Assembly: GCA_934394435.1 (NCBI GenBank)
Contig: CAKRRN010000035.1
Location: forward strand, 1-25,465
Length of the DNA stretch: 25,465 nucleotides
Direction: 5' to 3'
Source: an uncultured Bacteroidaceae bacterium
Lineage (GTDB): Bacteria > Bacteroidota > Bacteroidia > Bacteroidales > Bacteroidaceae
Within the stretch, counting starts at the first letter, position 1, and every line of letters begins with the position of its first letter. The notes below the pieces were generated by a model, which saw nothing but the letters and a program-made list of their open reading frames with translations, was not told where the DNA came from and made no database searches. This document shows, in pieces, positions 15,175 to 23,609 of this stretch. The position numbers were made by a program, and so were the translations under genes.

Positions 15175-17132
15175 CAAATCAGAAGTTCACCTTTGTCAAC
15201 GAGCGATTTGCTGACATACAGATGCTTCGCTATCAGGTACCAGGATTCGAAGACCTCAGCCTACGCCAGAAAACCCTTATCTATTATTTGAGTGAGGCGG
15301 CACTCTGGGGAAGAGACATCCTGTGGGACCAAAACGGATGCTTCAACCTTCGTATCCGTCAGATGCTGGAAGCAGCATACACACAATACAAAGGCAACAG
15401 AAACACACCCGACTTCCTGGCTCTGCAGACCTACTTGAGACGTGTATGGTTTAGTAACGGCATACATCATCACTACGGTTACGAGAAGTTCACGCCTGGA
15501 TTCACAAAAGAGTTTCTGCACGAAGTGCTTCTGGCAATTCCTGCCAACAAGTTGCCCCACTGCTACCCCTCGCTCGAGAGCATGGAGCAGGAACTATTTC
15601 CCATCATCTTCGATCCGTCTATCATGCCCAAAAGGGTAAATCAAGCTGCAGGAGAAGACCTGTTGCTCACCTCGGCTTGTAACTATTACGCACCAGGAAT
15701 AACACAAGCGGAAGCCGAAGAGTTCTACCAAAAGCAAAAAACAGCGGGAGACCAGTCACACCCAGTCATGTATGGCATGAACAGCCGACTGGAAAAGGAC
15801 TCAGAAGGCAAACTGAGCGAAAACGTATGGCACGTGGGAGGCATGTATGGAAAAGCCCTGCAACGCATTGCAGAAACACTGGAGAAAGCCATCCCATACG
15901 CAGAAAACGACTTGCAGCGCAAAGTTATAAGAAAACTGATAGACTTCTATGAGAACGGCGACTTGGCCACCTTTGATGCCTACACCATATTGTGGGTGAA
16001 GGAAACGGAGGGGGAAGTGGACTTCACCAACGGATTCACCGAAGTCTATGGCGACCCACTGGGACTGAAAGCCAGTTGGGAAGGATACGTGAACTACACA
16101 GACCACAAGGCAACACAGAGAGCACAAACGCTGAGCATGAACGCGCAATGGTTTGAAGACCATTCGCCCGTGGACCAGCGTTTCAAGAAGGAAAAGTGCA
16201 AGGGCGTATCCGCAAAAGTAATCAACGCAGCCGTACTGGGCGGAGACCTGTACCCAAGCAGCGCCATCGGCATCAATCTGCCAAACAGCAACTGGGTAAG
16301 AGCCGAGCACGGAAGCAAAAGCGTGACCATAGCCAATCTGACCCATGCCTACGATGAGACAGCACGGGGAAACGGACTGAGAGAGGAGTTTGCAGACAGC
16401 GAGCAGACAATAGAGTTGATAAACAAGTACGGCTCCATCTGCGACGACCTACACACAGACCTGCACGAATGTCTGGGACACGGTAGCGGAAGAATGCTTC
16501 CAGGCGTTGACCCTGATGCGCTGAAAGCATACGGAAGCACCATCGAGGAGGCAAGAGCTGACCTGTTTGGACTCTACTACCTGGCAGATAATAAACTGGT
16601 GGAACTGGGACTCACCCCTGACCCTCAAGCCTACAAAGCCCAATATTACAGTTACATGATGAATGGGCTACTGACTCAGACGGTACGAATACAGCCCGGA
16701 CACCAAATAGAAGAGGCACACATGCGCAACAGAGCCCTAATAGCGCACTGGACCCTAAAGAAATACCCTCAGGCCGTCAGACTCAAGGAGCAGAATGGGA
16801 AACACTATGTGGAGGTGCTGGACTACCCTGCCCTGCGCACAGCCTTTGGCACACTGCTGGCTGAGATACAGCGTATCAAGAGCGAGGGAGACCTACACGC
16901 GGCACAGAGCTTGGTGGAGGAATACGGAGTAAAGGTAGACGCCACACTGCACAAGGAAGTGCTGCAACGCTACGCCAGACTAAACATTCCGCCCTACAAG
17001 GGTTTCGTCAATCCACGCTACACACCCATCTTCGACCAAGAGGGGCAGATTGCAGACATACAGATTGACTACAACGAATCGTACGATGAACAGATGTTGC
17101 GCTACAGCCAACATTACAACACACTGACATGA
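15171..17132 (+). CDS. Dipeptidyl peptidase III (M49 family metallopeptidase)
   Basis: M49 enzymes remove dipeptides from the N-terminus of short peptides using zinc. The zinc motif HECLGH (residues 432-437, the HEXXXH form unique to this family) is followed by GSGRMLPG. The second motif, EEARAD (459-464), supplies a further zinc ligand. The 653-aa length is close to bacterial members. The N-terminus MTNQKFTFVNERFAD has no signal peptide or lipobox, so this form is cytosolic, unlike some exported Bacteroidales paralogues. The conserved C-terminal region FGTLLAEIQRIKSEGD and PPYKGFVNPRY is present. It overlaps the AraC gene by ATGA at the 5' end and the AlkD-like gene by ATGA at the 3' end. 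Its role is probably final breakdown of peptides imported or produced by an asaccharolytic or mixed metabolism. Confidence 0.93.
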   Translation: MTNQKFTFVNERFADIQMLRYQVPGFEDLSLRQKTLIYYLSEAALWGRDILWDQNGCFNLRIRQMLEAAYTQYKGNRNTPDFLALQTYLRRVWFSNGIHHHYGYEKFTPGFTKEFLHEVLLAIPANKLPHCYPSLESMEQELFPIIFDPSIMPKRVNQAAGEDLLLTSACNYYAPGITQAEAEEFYQKQKTAGDQSHPVMYGMNSRLEKDSEGKLSENVWHVGGMYGKALQRIAETLEKAIPYAENDLQRKVIRKLIDFYENGDLATFDAYTILWVKETEGEVDFTNGFTEVYGDPLGLKASWEGYVNYTDHKATQRAQTLSMNAQWFEDHSPVDQRFKKEKCKGVSAKVINAAVLGGDLYPSSAIGINLPNSNWVRAEHGSKSVTIANLTHAYDETARGNGLREEFADSEQTIELINKYGSICDDLHTDLHECLGHGSGRMLPGVDPDALKAYGSTIEEARADLFGLYYLADNKLVELGLTPDPQAYKAQYYSYMMNGLLTQTVRIQPGHQIEEAHMRNRALIAHWTLKKYPQAVRLKEQNGKHYVEVLDYPALRTAFGTLLAEIQRIKSEGDLHAAQSLVEEYGVKVDATLHKEVLQRYARLNIPPYKGFVNPRYTPIFDQEGQIADIQIDYNESYDEQMLRYSQHYNTLT

Positions 17133-17710
17133 GCATAGAACAAGAGATACTGAACATAAAGAAAGAACTGAGGGCAAGCATGAACGGAATCCTCTCTGCA
17201 CGCATGCGACAGGCAGGAATGCCCTACAAACTGGTATTCGGAGTAGAACTTCCACGTCTGCAAAACATCGCTTCAGAATTCACACCCAGCAGACAACTGG
17301 CACAATGCCTATGGAACGAGAACATACGCGAAACACGCATACTGGCTTGCCTGCTCATGCCTGCAAAAGAATTCATACCCGAAATAGCAGACATCTGGGG
17401 CGACGAGATACCTGCCGCAGAGATTGCACAAATCATGGCCACACACCTGATGCCGTACGCTCCAAGGGCATGTGACGTGGCGTTTGAATGGATTGCCTCC
17501 GACAAAGAGATGAAGCAGCTCTGCGGATTCCTGTGCGTGGCGCGTCTGCTCCAACAAGGTGCCGACATAGAGGACCGCTCGCTTGAGGAATTGGAAAACC
17601 AAGGACTTTCGCTCACAAATTCTGCCAGCCCAACACTCAAGAGAGCCATCACCGCCGCACTACACTGGAAACACGAATACGAGGAACAGAAAAAAAGCGT
17701 AAAGAAATAA
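17129..17710 (+). CDS. AlkD-like HEAT-repeat protein (DNA alkylation repair family)
   Basis: The 193-aa protein is all helical with HEAT-type repeats, for example ENIRETRILACLLMPAKEF and WIASDKEMKQLCGFLCVARLL. The opening MRQAGMPYKLVFGVELPRLQNIASEF matches the AlkD pattern in which a short helix precedes the GVxxPxLRxIA segment. AlkD glycosylases remove bulky or cationic alkylated bases. Family members use a W-D-x-x-D region for catalysis; here the matching place reads YAPRACDVAFEW, without that exact arrangement, so activity is uncertain. It is also shorter than typical AlkD (about 220-240 aa). Its ATG overlaps the peptidase stop (ATGA), so it is the last gene of that operon. No terminator is seen before the Fur-family gene. 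Confidence 0.8.
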   Translation: MSIEQEILNIKKELRASMNGILSARMRQAGMPYKLVFGVELPRLQNIASEFTPSRQLAQCLWNENIRETRILACLLMPAKEFIPEIADIWGDEIPAAEIAQIMATHLMPYAPRACDVAFEWIASDKEMKQLCGFLCVARLLQQGADIEDRSLEELENQGLSLTNSASPTLKRAITAALHWKHEYEEQKKSVKK

Positions 17711-17730
17711 GAGCGAAAGCGAAAATAAAA

Positions 17731-17753
17731 GCATACCTTTGTAAATGGTATGC
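17731..17753 (+). promoter_or_regulatory. Candidate operator-promoter: GCATACC-N9-GGTATGC over the -7 box and start codon
   Basis: GCATACC (17731-17737) and GGTATGC (17747-17753) form a perfect 7-9-7 inverted repeat. It contains the TACCTTTG -7 box (17734-17741) and reaches into the ATG at 17750. A protein bound here would block transcription start. The neighbouring Fur-family product is the obvious candidate, which would give autoregulation. Confidence 0.5.
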
Positions 17754-18226
17754 ACGAAGCGGAAGAAATCATACGCACAGCCGAACGAAAGTTGACAGAA
17801 TACCTGACAACAAAAAACATGCGCAGGACACCCGAAAGATACGAAATCCTAAGGGTCATGTGCCAACTGTCTGGGATTTTCACTATAGACCAACTGGCGG
17901 AAGGTATACAGCAGCATGGGAAAATGCAGATTAGCCGCACCACACTCTTCAACAATCTGGAGACTATGGTAGAAGCACAGTTGCTTACCAAACACACACT
18001 GGCACGCGCAGCACAGTATGAACTGAATCTGGATTCCGCTCCAAGGATTTATCTTGTTTGCGAAAAGTGCCACAAAGTGACCAAAGCTGACCACCCAGAA
18101 CTCGCAGCACAACTGGCAGTTCTGAAAAGCAAGACATTCGTGGTGCAGCAACCCATACTCTATCTGCATGGACTTTGCAGAAAATGCTACATGGAGCAAA
18201 AAAGAAAATCAAACAAAAAACAATAA
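17750..18226 (+). CDS. Fur-family transcriptional regulator
   Basis: This is a 158-aa metal-responsive-type repressor. The winged helix starts at MRRTPERYEILRVM (24-37) and includes the recognition region ISRTTLFNNLETMVEAQLL. The structural zinc site is complete: C104-x2-C107 (CEKC) and C143-x2-C146 (CRKC). The usual HxHHHxxC metal-sensing stretch is replaced by SAPRIYLVC, so the regulatory metal site appears reduced. The start at 17750 gives the usual 20-25 residues before RxTPxR. It lies only 8 nt after a TACCTTTG box, so the mRNA is probably leaderless or nearly so. purA begins 12 bp downstream and is likely co-transcribed. The regulon cannot be told from sequence; Fur, PerR and Zur roles are all possible, though the lost histidines argue against a standard Fur. 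Confidence 0.88.
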   Translation: MHEAEEIIRTAERKLTEYLTTKNMRRTPERYEILRVMCQLSGIFTIDQLAEGIQQHGKMQISRTTLFNNLETMVEAQLLTKHTLARAAQYELNLDSAPRIYLVCEKCHKVTKADHPELAAQLAVLKSKTFVVQQPILYLHGLCRKCYMEQKRKSNKKQ

Positions 18227-18238
18227 GAAAAAGAGACC

Positions 18239-19507
18239 ATGACTAAAGGAAAAGTAGACGCCTTGCTGGGTATCGTATTCGGAGATGAAGGCAAGGGAAA
18301 GGTGGTGGACGTATTCACGCCCAAGTACGATGTGGTGGCACGCTTTGCAGGAGGTCCAAACGCAGGACACACAATCATATTCGAAGGCAAGAAATTCGTT
18401 TTGCGCAGTATTCCCTCAGGAATCTTCGATGAGAACAAACTAAACATCATTGGCAACGGATGCGTGATTGCACCAGACCTCTTTGCAGCAGAAGCACATG
18501 AGCTGGAAGCCGCTGGCTACGATCTGAAGAGCCGTCTTCACATCAGCAAACGCGCACACCTGATTCTGCCCACACACCGTGTATTGGACCGCGCTTACGA
18601 AGCTGCCAAGGGTAAGAACAAAGTGGGCACCACAGGAAAAGGCATTGGTCCCACATACAGCGAAAAGGCAAGCCGCACAGGACTACGTGTAGGAGACATC
18701 CTGGAAAACTTCCAACAGAAATACGAGGCACTCAAAGCTAAGCACATGCAGATACTGAGCGACCTGCATTACACAGACTTCGACATCACCGAAGAGGAGA
18801 AACTGTGGATGGAGGGCGTTGAATACATGAGACAGTTTGCACTGACTGACACAGAGATTGAAATCAACCACGCACTGGAGGCAGGGAAGAGCGTACTGGC
18901 AGAGGGAGCACAAGGCACCATGCTCGACATCGACCACGGCACCTATCCATACGTAAGCAGCAGCAGTACGGTCTGCGGAGGCGTATGCACAGGACTTGGT
19001 GTGGCACCCAATCGTATTGGCGATGTGTTTGGCATATTCAAAGCTTACAGCACACGCGTAGGTGCAGGACCCTTCCCCGTTGAACTATTCGACAAGACAG
19101 GCGACCTCATACGAGAAGTAGGACATGAGTACGGTGCAGTAACAGGACGAAACCGCCGATGCGGATGGCTCGACCTGGTGGCACTGAAGTACGCCATCAT
19201 GATAAACGGAGTGACACAACTCATCATGATGAAGAGCGATGTGCTGGACGGGTTCGATACCGTACGAGTTTGTACGGCTTATGAGAAAGACGGTGTGAAG
19301 ACCACAGAAATGCCTTACGACACAGAAGGCTGGACTGCCGTATACGAGGACTTGCCAGGATGGAATACTGACCTGACGAAGATGACCAGCGAGGAGCAGT
19401 TCCCCAAACAGTTTAAGGACTACATCGCCTACATAGAAGAAAAGACTGGGGTGCGCATCAGCATCATCAGCGTAGGTCCAGACAGAGCACAGACCATACT
19501 CAGATAA
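18239..19507 (+). CDS. purA: Adenylosuccinate synthetase
   Basis: The enzyme joins IMP and aspartate using GTP to make adenylosuccinate, the first committed step to AMP. At 422 aa the length is standard. The phosphate-binding loop GDEGKGK (15-21), the IMP-binding GGPNAGHT (38-45), TTGKGIGP and the GVTQLIMMKSDVLDGF segment near the C-terminal GTP site are all present. The end SIISVGPDRAQTILR is typical for the family. The residue before GDEGKGK is Phe, where Trp is common. The ATG at 18239 follows the Fur-family stop by 12 bp with an A-rich leader (AAAAAGAGACC). A T-tailed terminator follows. Pairing with the regulator suggests linked control of purine synthesis, though this may be only shared transcription. 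Confidence 0.97.
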   Translation: MTKGKVDALLGIVFGDEGKGKVVDVFTPKYDVVARFAGGPNAGHTIIFEGKKFVLRSIPSGIFDENKLNIIGNGCVIAPDLFAAEAHELEAAGYDLKSRLHISKRAHLILPTHRVLDRAYEAAKGKNKVGTTGKGIGPTYSEKASRTGLRVGDILENFQQKYEALKAKHMQILSDLHYTDFDITEEEKLWMEGVEYMRQFALTDTEIEINHALEAGKSVLAEGAQGTMLDIDHGTYPYVSSSSTVCGGVCTGLGVAPNRIGDVFGIFKAYSTRVGAGPFPVELFDKTGDLIREVGHEYGAVTGRNRRCGWLDLVALKYAIMINGVTQLIMMKSDVLDGFDTVRVCTAYEKDGVKTTEMPYDTEGWTAVYEDLPGWNTDLTKMTSEEQFPKQFKDYIAYIEEKTGVRISIISVGPDRAQTILR

Positions 19508-19536
19508 CACCACACTCACATTATAGACAACGCACG

Positions 19537-19583
19537 CAGGAGGTAAGTCGCCACACAACGCAGACTGCCTCCTGTTTTTTTTT
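19537..19583 (+). terminator. Rho-independent terminator after purA
   Basis: CAGGAGG (19537-19543) pairs with CCTCCTG (19568-19574), followed by nine T (19575-19583). It lies 30 bp after the purA stop and separates purA from recJ. Confidence 0.75.
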
Positions 19584-19585
19584 GC

Positions 19586-19664
19586 ATCCTAAGATACTTG
19601 GCAAAGTATCCTAAGATACTTGACAAACTATCCTAAGATACTTGGGCAAGTATCTTAAGATACC
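19586..19664. repeat. 22-bp tandem repeat, 3.6 copies, with internal palindromes
   Basis: Three 22-bp units start at 19586, 19608 and 19630, each opening ATCCTAAGATACTTG, and a partial fourth (19652-19664) opens ATCTTAAGATACC. Each junction forms AAGTATC-CTAA-GATACTT or a variant. The last is a perfect 14-bp palindrome, GTATCTTAAGATAC (19650-19663). The array lies between the purA terminator and the recJ promoter. Confidence 0.9.
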
Positions 19665-19698
19665 TTCTAACGCCCCGATTTCGACAAAAAAGGAGAGA

Positions 19699-19734
19699 TT
19701 GTTACAAAACTGTCAGGAATTTGTTGTAACTTTA
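19699..19734 (+). promoter_or_regulatory. Candidate recJ promoter
   Basis: TTG (19699-19701) and TAACTTTA (19727-19734) resemble the Bacteroidota promoter, with one mismatch in the -7 box and a slightly long spacer of 25 nt. The -7 box ends 6 nt before the ATG at 19741, which implies a leaderless mRNA. Confidence 0.4.
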
Positions 19735-19740
19735 CAAACT

Positions 19741-21465
19741 ATGAATTATGTTTGGGAATATAGCGCACCATCAGCAGAACAGGAAACTAAGTCCGCAGAG
19801 CTTGCCAAGTCTTTGGGTATCAACCCAATATTAGGAAAGTTTCTGCTTGACCGAGGTATCACTACCACGGAGGATGCCCGAGTATTCTTCCGTCCACAAC
19901 TTTCTGGTCTGCTTGATCCATTCCTTTTCAAGGACATGGAAAAGGCTGTGGCAAGACTAAACCTTGCCTTAGGGCGCAAAGAGCGTATTCTCATCTATGG
20001 CGACTATGACGTGGACGGATGCACGGCTGTGGCGTTAGTATACAGATTCCTGCAACAGTTCTATTCAAACATCGATTACTATATCCCAGACAGAAATGAG
20101 GAAGGATATGGGGTGTCGCGCAAAGGAGTGGACTACGCCTCTGAGACAGGTGTGGGGCTGGTAATCGTACTCGACTGCGGCATCAAGGCTGTGGAAGAAA
20201 TCACATATGCCCGACAATGCGGCATAGACTTCATCATATGCGACCATCACGTGCCAGACACCATCTTGCCTCCTGCTGTAGCCATACTTAACGCCAAGCG
20301 CGAAGACGACACATACCCCTACAAACATCTCTGCGGATGTGGGGTGGGATTCAAGTTCATGCAAGCGTTTGCCATGAACAATGGAATCGCCTTCTCACAA
20401 CTGCTTCCCCTACTGGACCTATGCGCCATCAGCATTGCCTCAGACATCGTGCCTATCATGGGTGAAAACAGAATATTGGCTTATCACGGACTAAGGCAAC
20501 TCAACTCATCGCCCAGTACAGGAGTAAAGGCTCTGATGGAGGTATGCGGACTGGCAGACCGTGAGATATCGCTAAGCAACATCATTTTCAAGATAGGTCC
20601 TCGCATCAATGCCTCAGGACGTATGCAGAACGGCAAAGAGGCTGTGTCGCTACTCGTTGAGAAAAACTACAGGACAGCCAAACAAATGGCTGAGAAAATC
20701 AATGCCTACAATGAGCAGAGAAAAGACCTGGACAAGGCAATGACCGAACAGGCCAACCACATCGTGGAAACACTCGACCTGCAACACAAGCACAAAGCCA
20801 TCGTGCTCTACAGCGAGGAATGGCACAGAGGAATCATTGGGATAGTGGCATCCCGACTGACAGAAATCTATCACCGTCCGTCTGTAGTTCTGACCCGCAC
20901 CGATGATGTTGCCACAGGCTCCGCACGTTCCGTACCAGGCTTCGACATTTACAAAGCTGTGGCTTACTGCAGAGATCTGCTCGACAACTTCGGTGGACAC
21001 ACCTATGCGGCTGGACTGAGCATGAGGGTGGAGAACGTGCCAGAATTTAAAAGACGGTTTGAAGCATACGTAGAGTCGCACATCCTGCCAGAGCAAACCA
21101 GTGCAACCATTACCGTGGATGCTCTGATCAACTTCAGAGACATCACCAGGCGGTTCTTTGCTGACCTTAAAAAATTTGCTCCTTACGGACCAGAGAACCC
21201 CAAACCTGTCTTCTGCACCAAGCATGTCTACGACTATGGAACCAGTAAGGTGGTGGGCAGAGACCAAGAACACATCAAACTGGAACTGGTAGACAGCAAG
21301 AGCAACAACGTAATGAACGGGATAGCTTTCGGACAGAGTTCACAGGCGCGTTACATCAAGACGAAACAGGCATTTGATATTGTCTACACCATCGAGGAGA
21401 ACACCCACAAGAGAGGAGACATACAACTTCAGATAGAGGACATACGGCCCGTGGAGCATGAATAA
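19741..21465 (+). CDS. recJ: Single-stranded-DNA exonuclease RecJ
   Basis: RecJ degrades single-stranded DNA 5' to 3' and works in recombination, base-excision and mismatch repair, often with RecQ. From the ATG at 19741 it is 574 aa, which is normal. The DHH phosphoesterase core is visible: GDYDVDGCTA (D88, D90, D92), the ICDHH signature (D168-H169-H170) and the GPRINASGRM loop. A DHHA1 region has RSVPGFDIYKA and FGGHTYAAGLSM, and a C-terminal OB-like domain follows (FAPYGPENPKPVF). The frame is open to 19642, but the upstream ATG lies inside the tandem repeat and those codons cover the promoter, so I prefer 19741. recQ follows 89 bp downstream, and the two probably work together at blocked forks. 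Confidence 0.95.
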   Translation: MNYVWEYSAPSAEQETKSAELAKSLGINPILGKFLLDRGITTTEDARVFFRPQLSGLLDPFLFKDMEKAVARLNLALGRKERILIYGDYDVDGCTAVALVYRFLQQFYSNIDYYIPDRNEEGYGVSRKGVDYASETGVGLVIVLDCGIKAVEEITYARQCGIDFIICDHHVPDTILPPAVAILNAKREDDTYPYKHLCGCGVGFKFMQAFAMNNGIAFSQLLPLLDLCAISIASDIVPIMGENRILAYHGLRQLNSSPSTGVKALMEVCGLADREISLSNIIFKIGPRINASGRMQNGKEAVSLLVEKNYRTAKQMAEKINAYNEQRKDLDKAMTEQANHIVETLDLQHKHKAIVLYSEEWHRGIIGIVASRLTEIYHRPSVVLTRTDDVATGSARSVPGFDIYKAVAYCRDLLDNFGGHTYAAGLSMRVENVPEFKRRFEAYVESHILPEQTSATITVDALINFRDITRRFFADLKKFAPYGPENPKPVFCTKHVYDYGTSKVVGRDQEHIKLELVDSKSNNVMNGIAFGQSSQARYIKTKQAFDIVYTIEENTHKRGDIQLQIEDIRPVEHE

Positions 21466-21554
21466 GCCAACCCCTCTGACCAAGTACATTTTCCCTCTTC
21501 ACCTTTTCCATACGGGCCTATCACACCTCGTAACCCACACAGAGAAAAAAGACC

Positions 21555-23489
21555 ATGAACAATCCCCCAATACAAAACAATAGCACAGAAGACCGCTATC
21601 TGGCGGTTCTGAAAAAGTATTGGGGCTATACGACCTTTCGAGGCATACAACGAGACATCATCGAAAGCATAGGTGGCGGACACGACACCTTAGGACTCAT
21701 GCCTACGGGAGGAGGCAAGAGCATAACCTTCCAGGTGCCAGCAATGGCTATGGAAGGACTGTGCATAGTGATAACTCCCCTTGTGGCACTTATGAAAGAC
21801 CAAGTCGCAGGACTGCGCAAACGACACATCCGTGCCGCTGCGCTACATGCTGGTATGAGCCACGAAGAGATGCTGACCACACTGGACAACTGTGTGTTTG
21901 GCTTCTACAAGTTTCTCTATGTGTCGCCCGAACGGCTTTCTTCTGAATTGTTCATCGTGAAGATGCGGCACAGCAAGGTGTGTTTCATCACCGTAGACGA
22001 AGCCCACTGCATCAGCCAGTGGGGTCATGACTTCCGCCCTTCATACCTCCAGATAGCGAGTCTGAGACGGCAGATACCCTCTTGCCCCATACTGGCACTC
22101 ACAGCCACAGCTACCCCTCAGGTGGCACACGACATACAGCAAACGCTGATGTTCAAGCAGGAGAATGAATTCCGCATGAGTTTCCGAAGGGAGAACCTGG
22201 CTTATCAAGTGCTACATGCAAACAATAGCATGCAAGGGCTACAAAGCGTGTTGGAGACAGATACTGGCTCGTGCATCATATATCGGCGAAGCAGACAGCA
22301 ATGCGAAGACCTGTCACACACGCTGAATGAGATGGGATATACATCAACATTCTTCCACGCTGGACTATCTTACCCTGAGAAAGACAAAAGACAGACAGCA
22401 TGGTTGCACGACCAAGTGCGCATCATGGTGGCTACAAACGCGTTTGGCATGGGAATCGACAAGCCAGACGTACGTCTGGTGGTACATCTGGACATACCAG
22501 ACAGCATAGAAGAATACTTCCAGGAAGCAGGAAGAGCAGGACGCGATGGGAAACCCGCACGCAGCATCATCATCATAGACGGACGCGAAATAGAGAATTC
22601 TAAACGGCGTACTGCCCAACGCTATCCCACAGTAGAATATATCAGAAACACTTATGAGGACATCTGCTGCTATTATCAGTTGGCAGTGGGCGACGGATGG
22701 CACGTGACACGAGAATTCAACATGTCGCAATTCTGCCACTACTTTCATTACCACCCCATCATGTTGTCCAACGCACTTGCCATTCTGGATAACGCAGGCT
22801 ACATATCATACCGCGAGGCAGAAGAGAGTTGCAGCAGGCTACGTATCGTGGCTACGCGATGGGCTCTTTTCGACATCCTGGATGCCAGAAGCGAACCCAT
22901 CTTCATGTCCATCCTACGCAACTACGGAGGAGTCTTTGTAGACTATGTGTTTATCGACGAGGAACTGGTGGCATCGGAAACCTCACTCAGCACAGATGAC
23001 GTGTATCACTGTCTGACAGATTTTTCAAAAAGAGGTGCCATCAGCTATATTCCCCGAAAGAACATACCACACATCACCTTCCTCTCACGCCGATTGGAAC
23101 GTGAGGACATCACGTTTCCTAAATCATGCTATGAGGACCGAAAGAAGGCATTCGAGTATCGGCTACATGCCATGCAGAAATATGTTCTGAACAACGAGCA
23201 ATGCAGGAGCATCATGCTACTCCAATATTTTGGTGAGGAAAATCCTACCGCCTGCGGACAATGCGACATCTGCCAGTCTGAATCAGATAGCAAACTAACC
23301 GACAAGGACTTCAATGACATCCGCCAGTCAATAATAAATCAACTAAAAGGCGGTGCCATCGAAGCCTCCAAGCTCAACCTCTCCATAGCCAAGCCACAAC
23401 AAGCAGAAATGGTGTTGGACTACATGCGTGCTCGTGAGGAAATACTCATGGAAGGGCGTTTCCTGCGTTTGGGCGTAATCAGAGATTAA
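21555..23489 (+). CDS. recQ: ATP-dependent DNA helicase RecQ
   Basis: RecQ unwinds DNA 3' to 5' and supplies single strands for RecJ. At 644 aa all core parts are present: motif 0 (GYTTFRGIQRDII), Walker A PTGGGKS (50-56), DEAH (148-151), the aromatic loop CISQWGHDFRPSY, and motif VI QEAGRAGRDGKPA. The zinc-binding subdomain has C550, C567, C570 and C573 (CGQCDICQ). The final 70 residues do not resemble the HRDC domain of E. coli RecQ; they look like the shorter C-terminal helix-turn region seen in other Bacteroidota RecQ proteins. The leader AAAAAAGACC before the ATG lacks a Shine-Dalgarno sequence. No terminator separates it from recJ, so the two may form an operon. A strong terminator follows at 23534. 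Confidence 0.96.
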   Translation: MNNPPIQNNSTEDRYLAVLKKYWGYTTFRGIQRDIIESIGGGHDTLGLMPTGGGKSITFQVPAMAMEGLCIVITPLVALMKDQVAGLRKRHIRAAALHAGMSHEEMLTTLDNCVFGFYKFLYVSPERLSSELFIVKMRHSKVCFITVDEAHCISQWGHDFRPSYLQIASLRRQIPSCPILALTATATPQVAHDIQQTLMFKQENEFRMSFRRENLAYQVLHANNSMQGLQSVLETDTGSCIIYRRSRQQCEDLSHTLNEMGYTSTFFHAGLSYPEKDKRQTAWLHDQVRIMVATNAFGMGIDKPDVRLVVHLDIPDSIEEYFQEAGRAGRDGKPARSIIIIDGREIENSKRRTAQRYPTVEYIRNTYEDICCYYQLAVGDGWHVTREFNMSQFCHYFHYHPIMLSNALAILDNAGYISYREAEESCSRLRIVATRWALFDILDARSEPIFMSILRNYGGVFVDYVFIDEELVASETSLSTDDVYHCLTDFSKRGAISYIPRKNIPHITFLSRRLEREDITFPKSCYEDRKKAFEYRLHAMQKYVLNNEQCRSIMLLQYFGEENPTACGQCDICQSESDSKLTDKDFNDIRQSIINQLKGGAIEASKLNLSIAKPQQAEMVLDYMRAREEILMEGRFLRLGVIRD

Positions 23490-23533
23490 GAGATATTGCT
23501 GTCACGCTAAAACTACAAACAATATAGAAAAGC

Positions 23534-23578
23534 CTATCCGCAATGCCCATAAACAGGCATTGCGGATAGTTTCTTTTT
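23534..23578 (+). terminator. Rho-independent terminator after recQ
   Basis: CTATCCGCAATGCC (23534-23547) and GGCATTGCGGATAG (23556-23569) form a perfect 14-bp stem with an 8-nt loop, followed by TTTCTTTTT (23570-23578). It begins 45 bp after the recQ stop. Confidence 0.92.
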
Positions 23579-23609
23579 GAAAAAGTAAGCCCCCCTTAGT
23601 CAAATAAGG

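Noticed and set aside
19586..19664. CRISPR array
   Set aside because: The 22-bp units are contiguous without unique spacers, and there are no cas genes.
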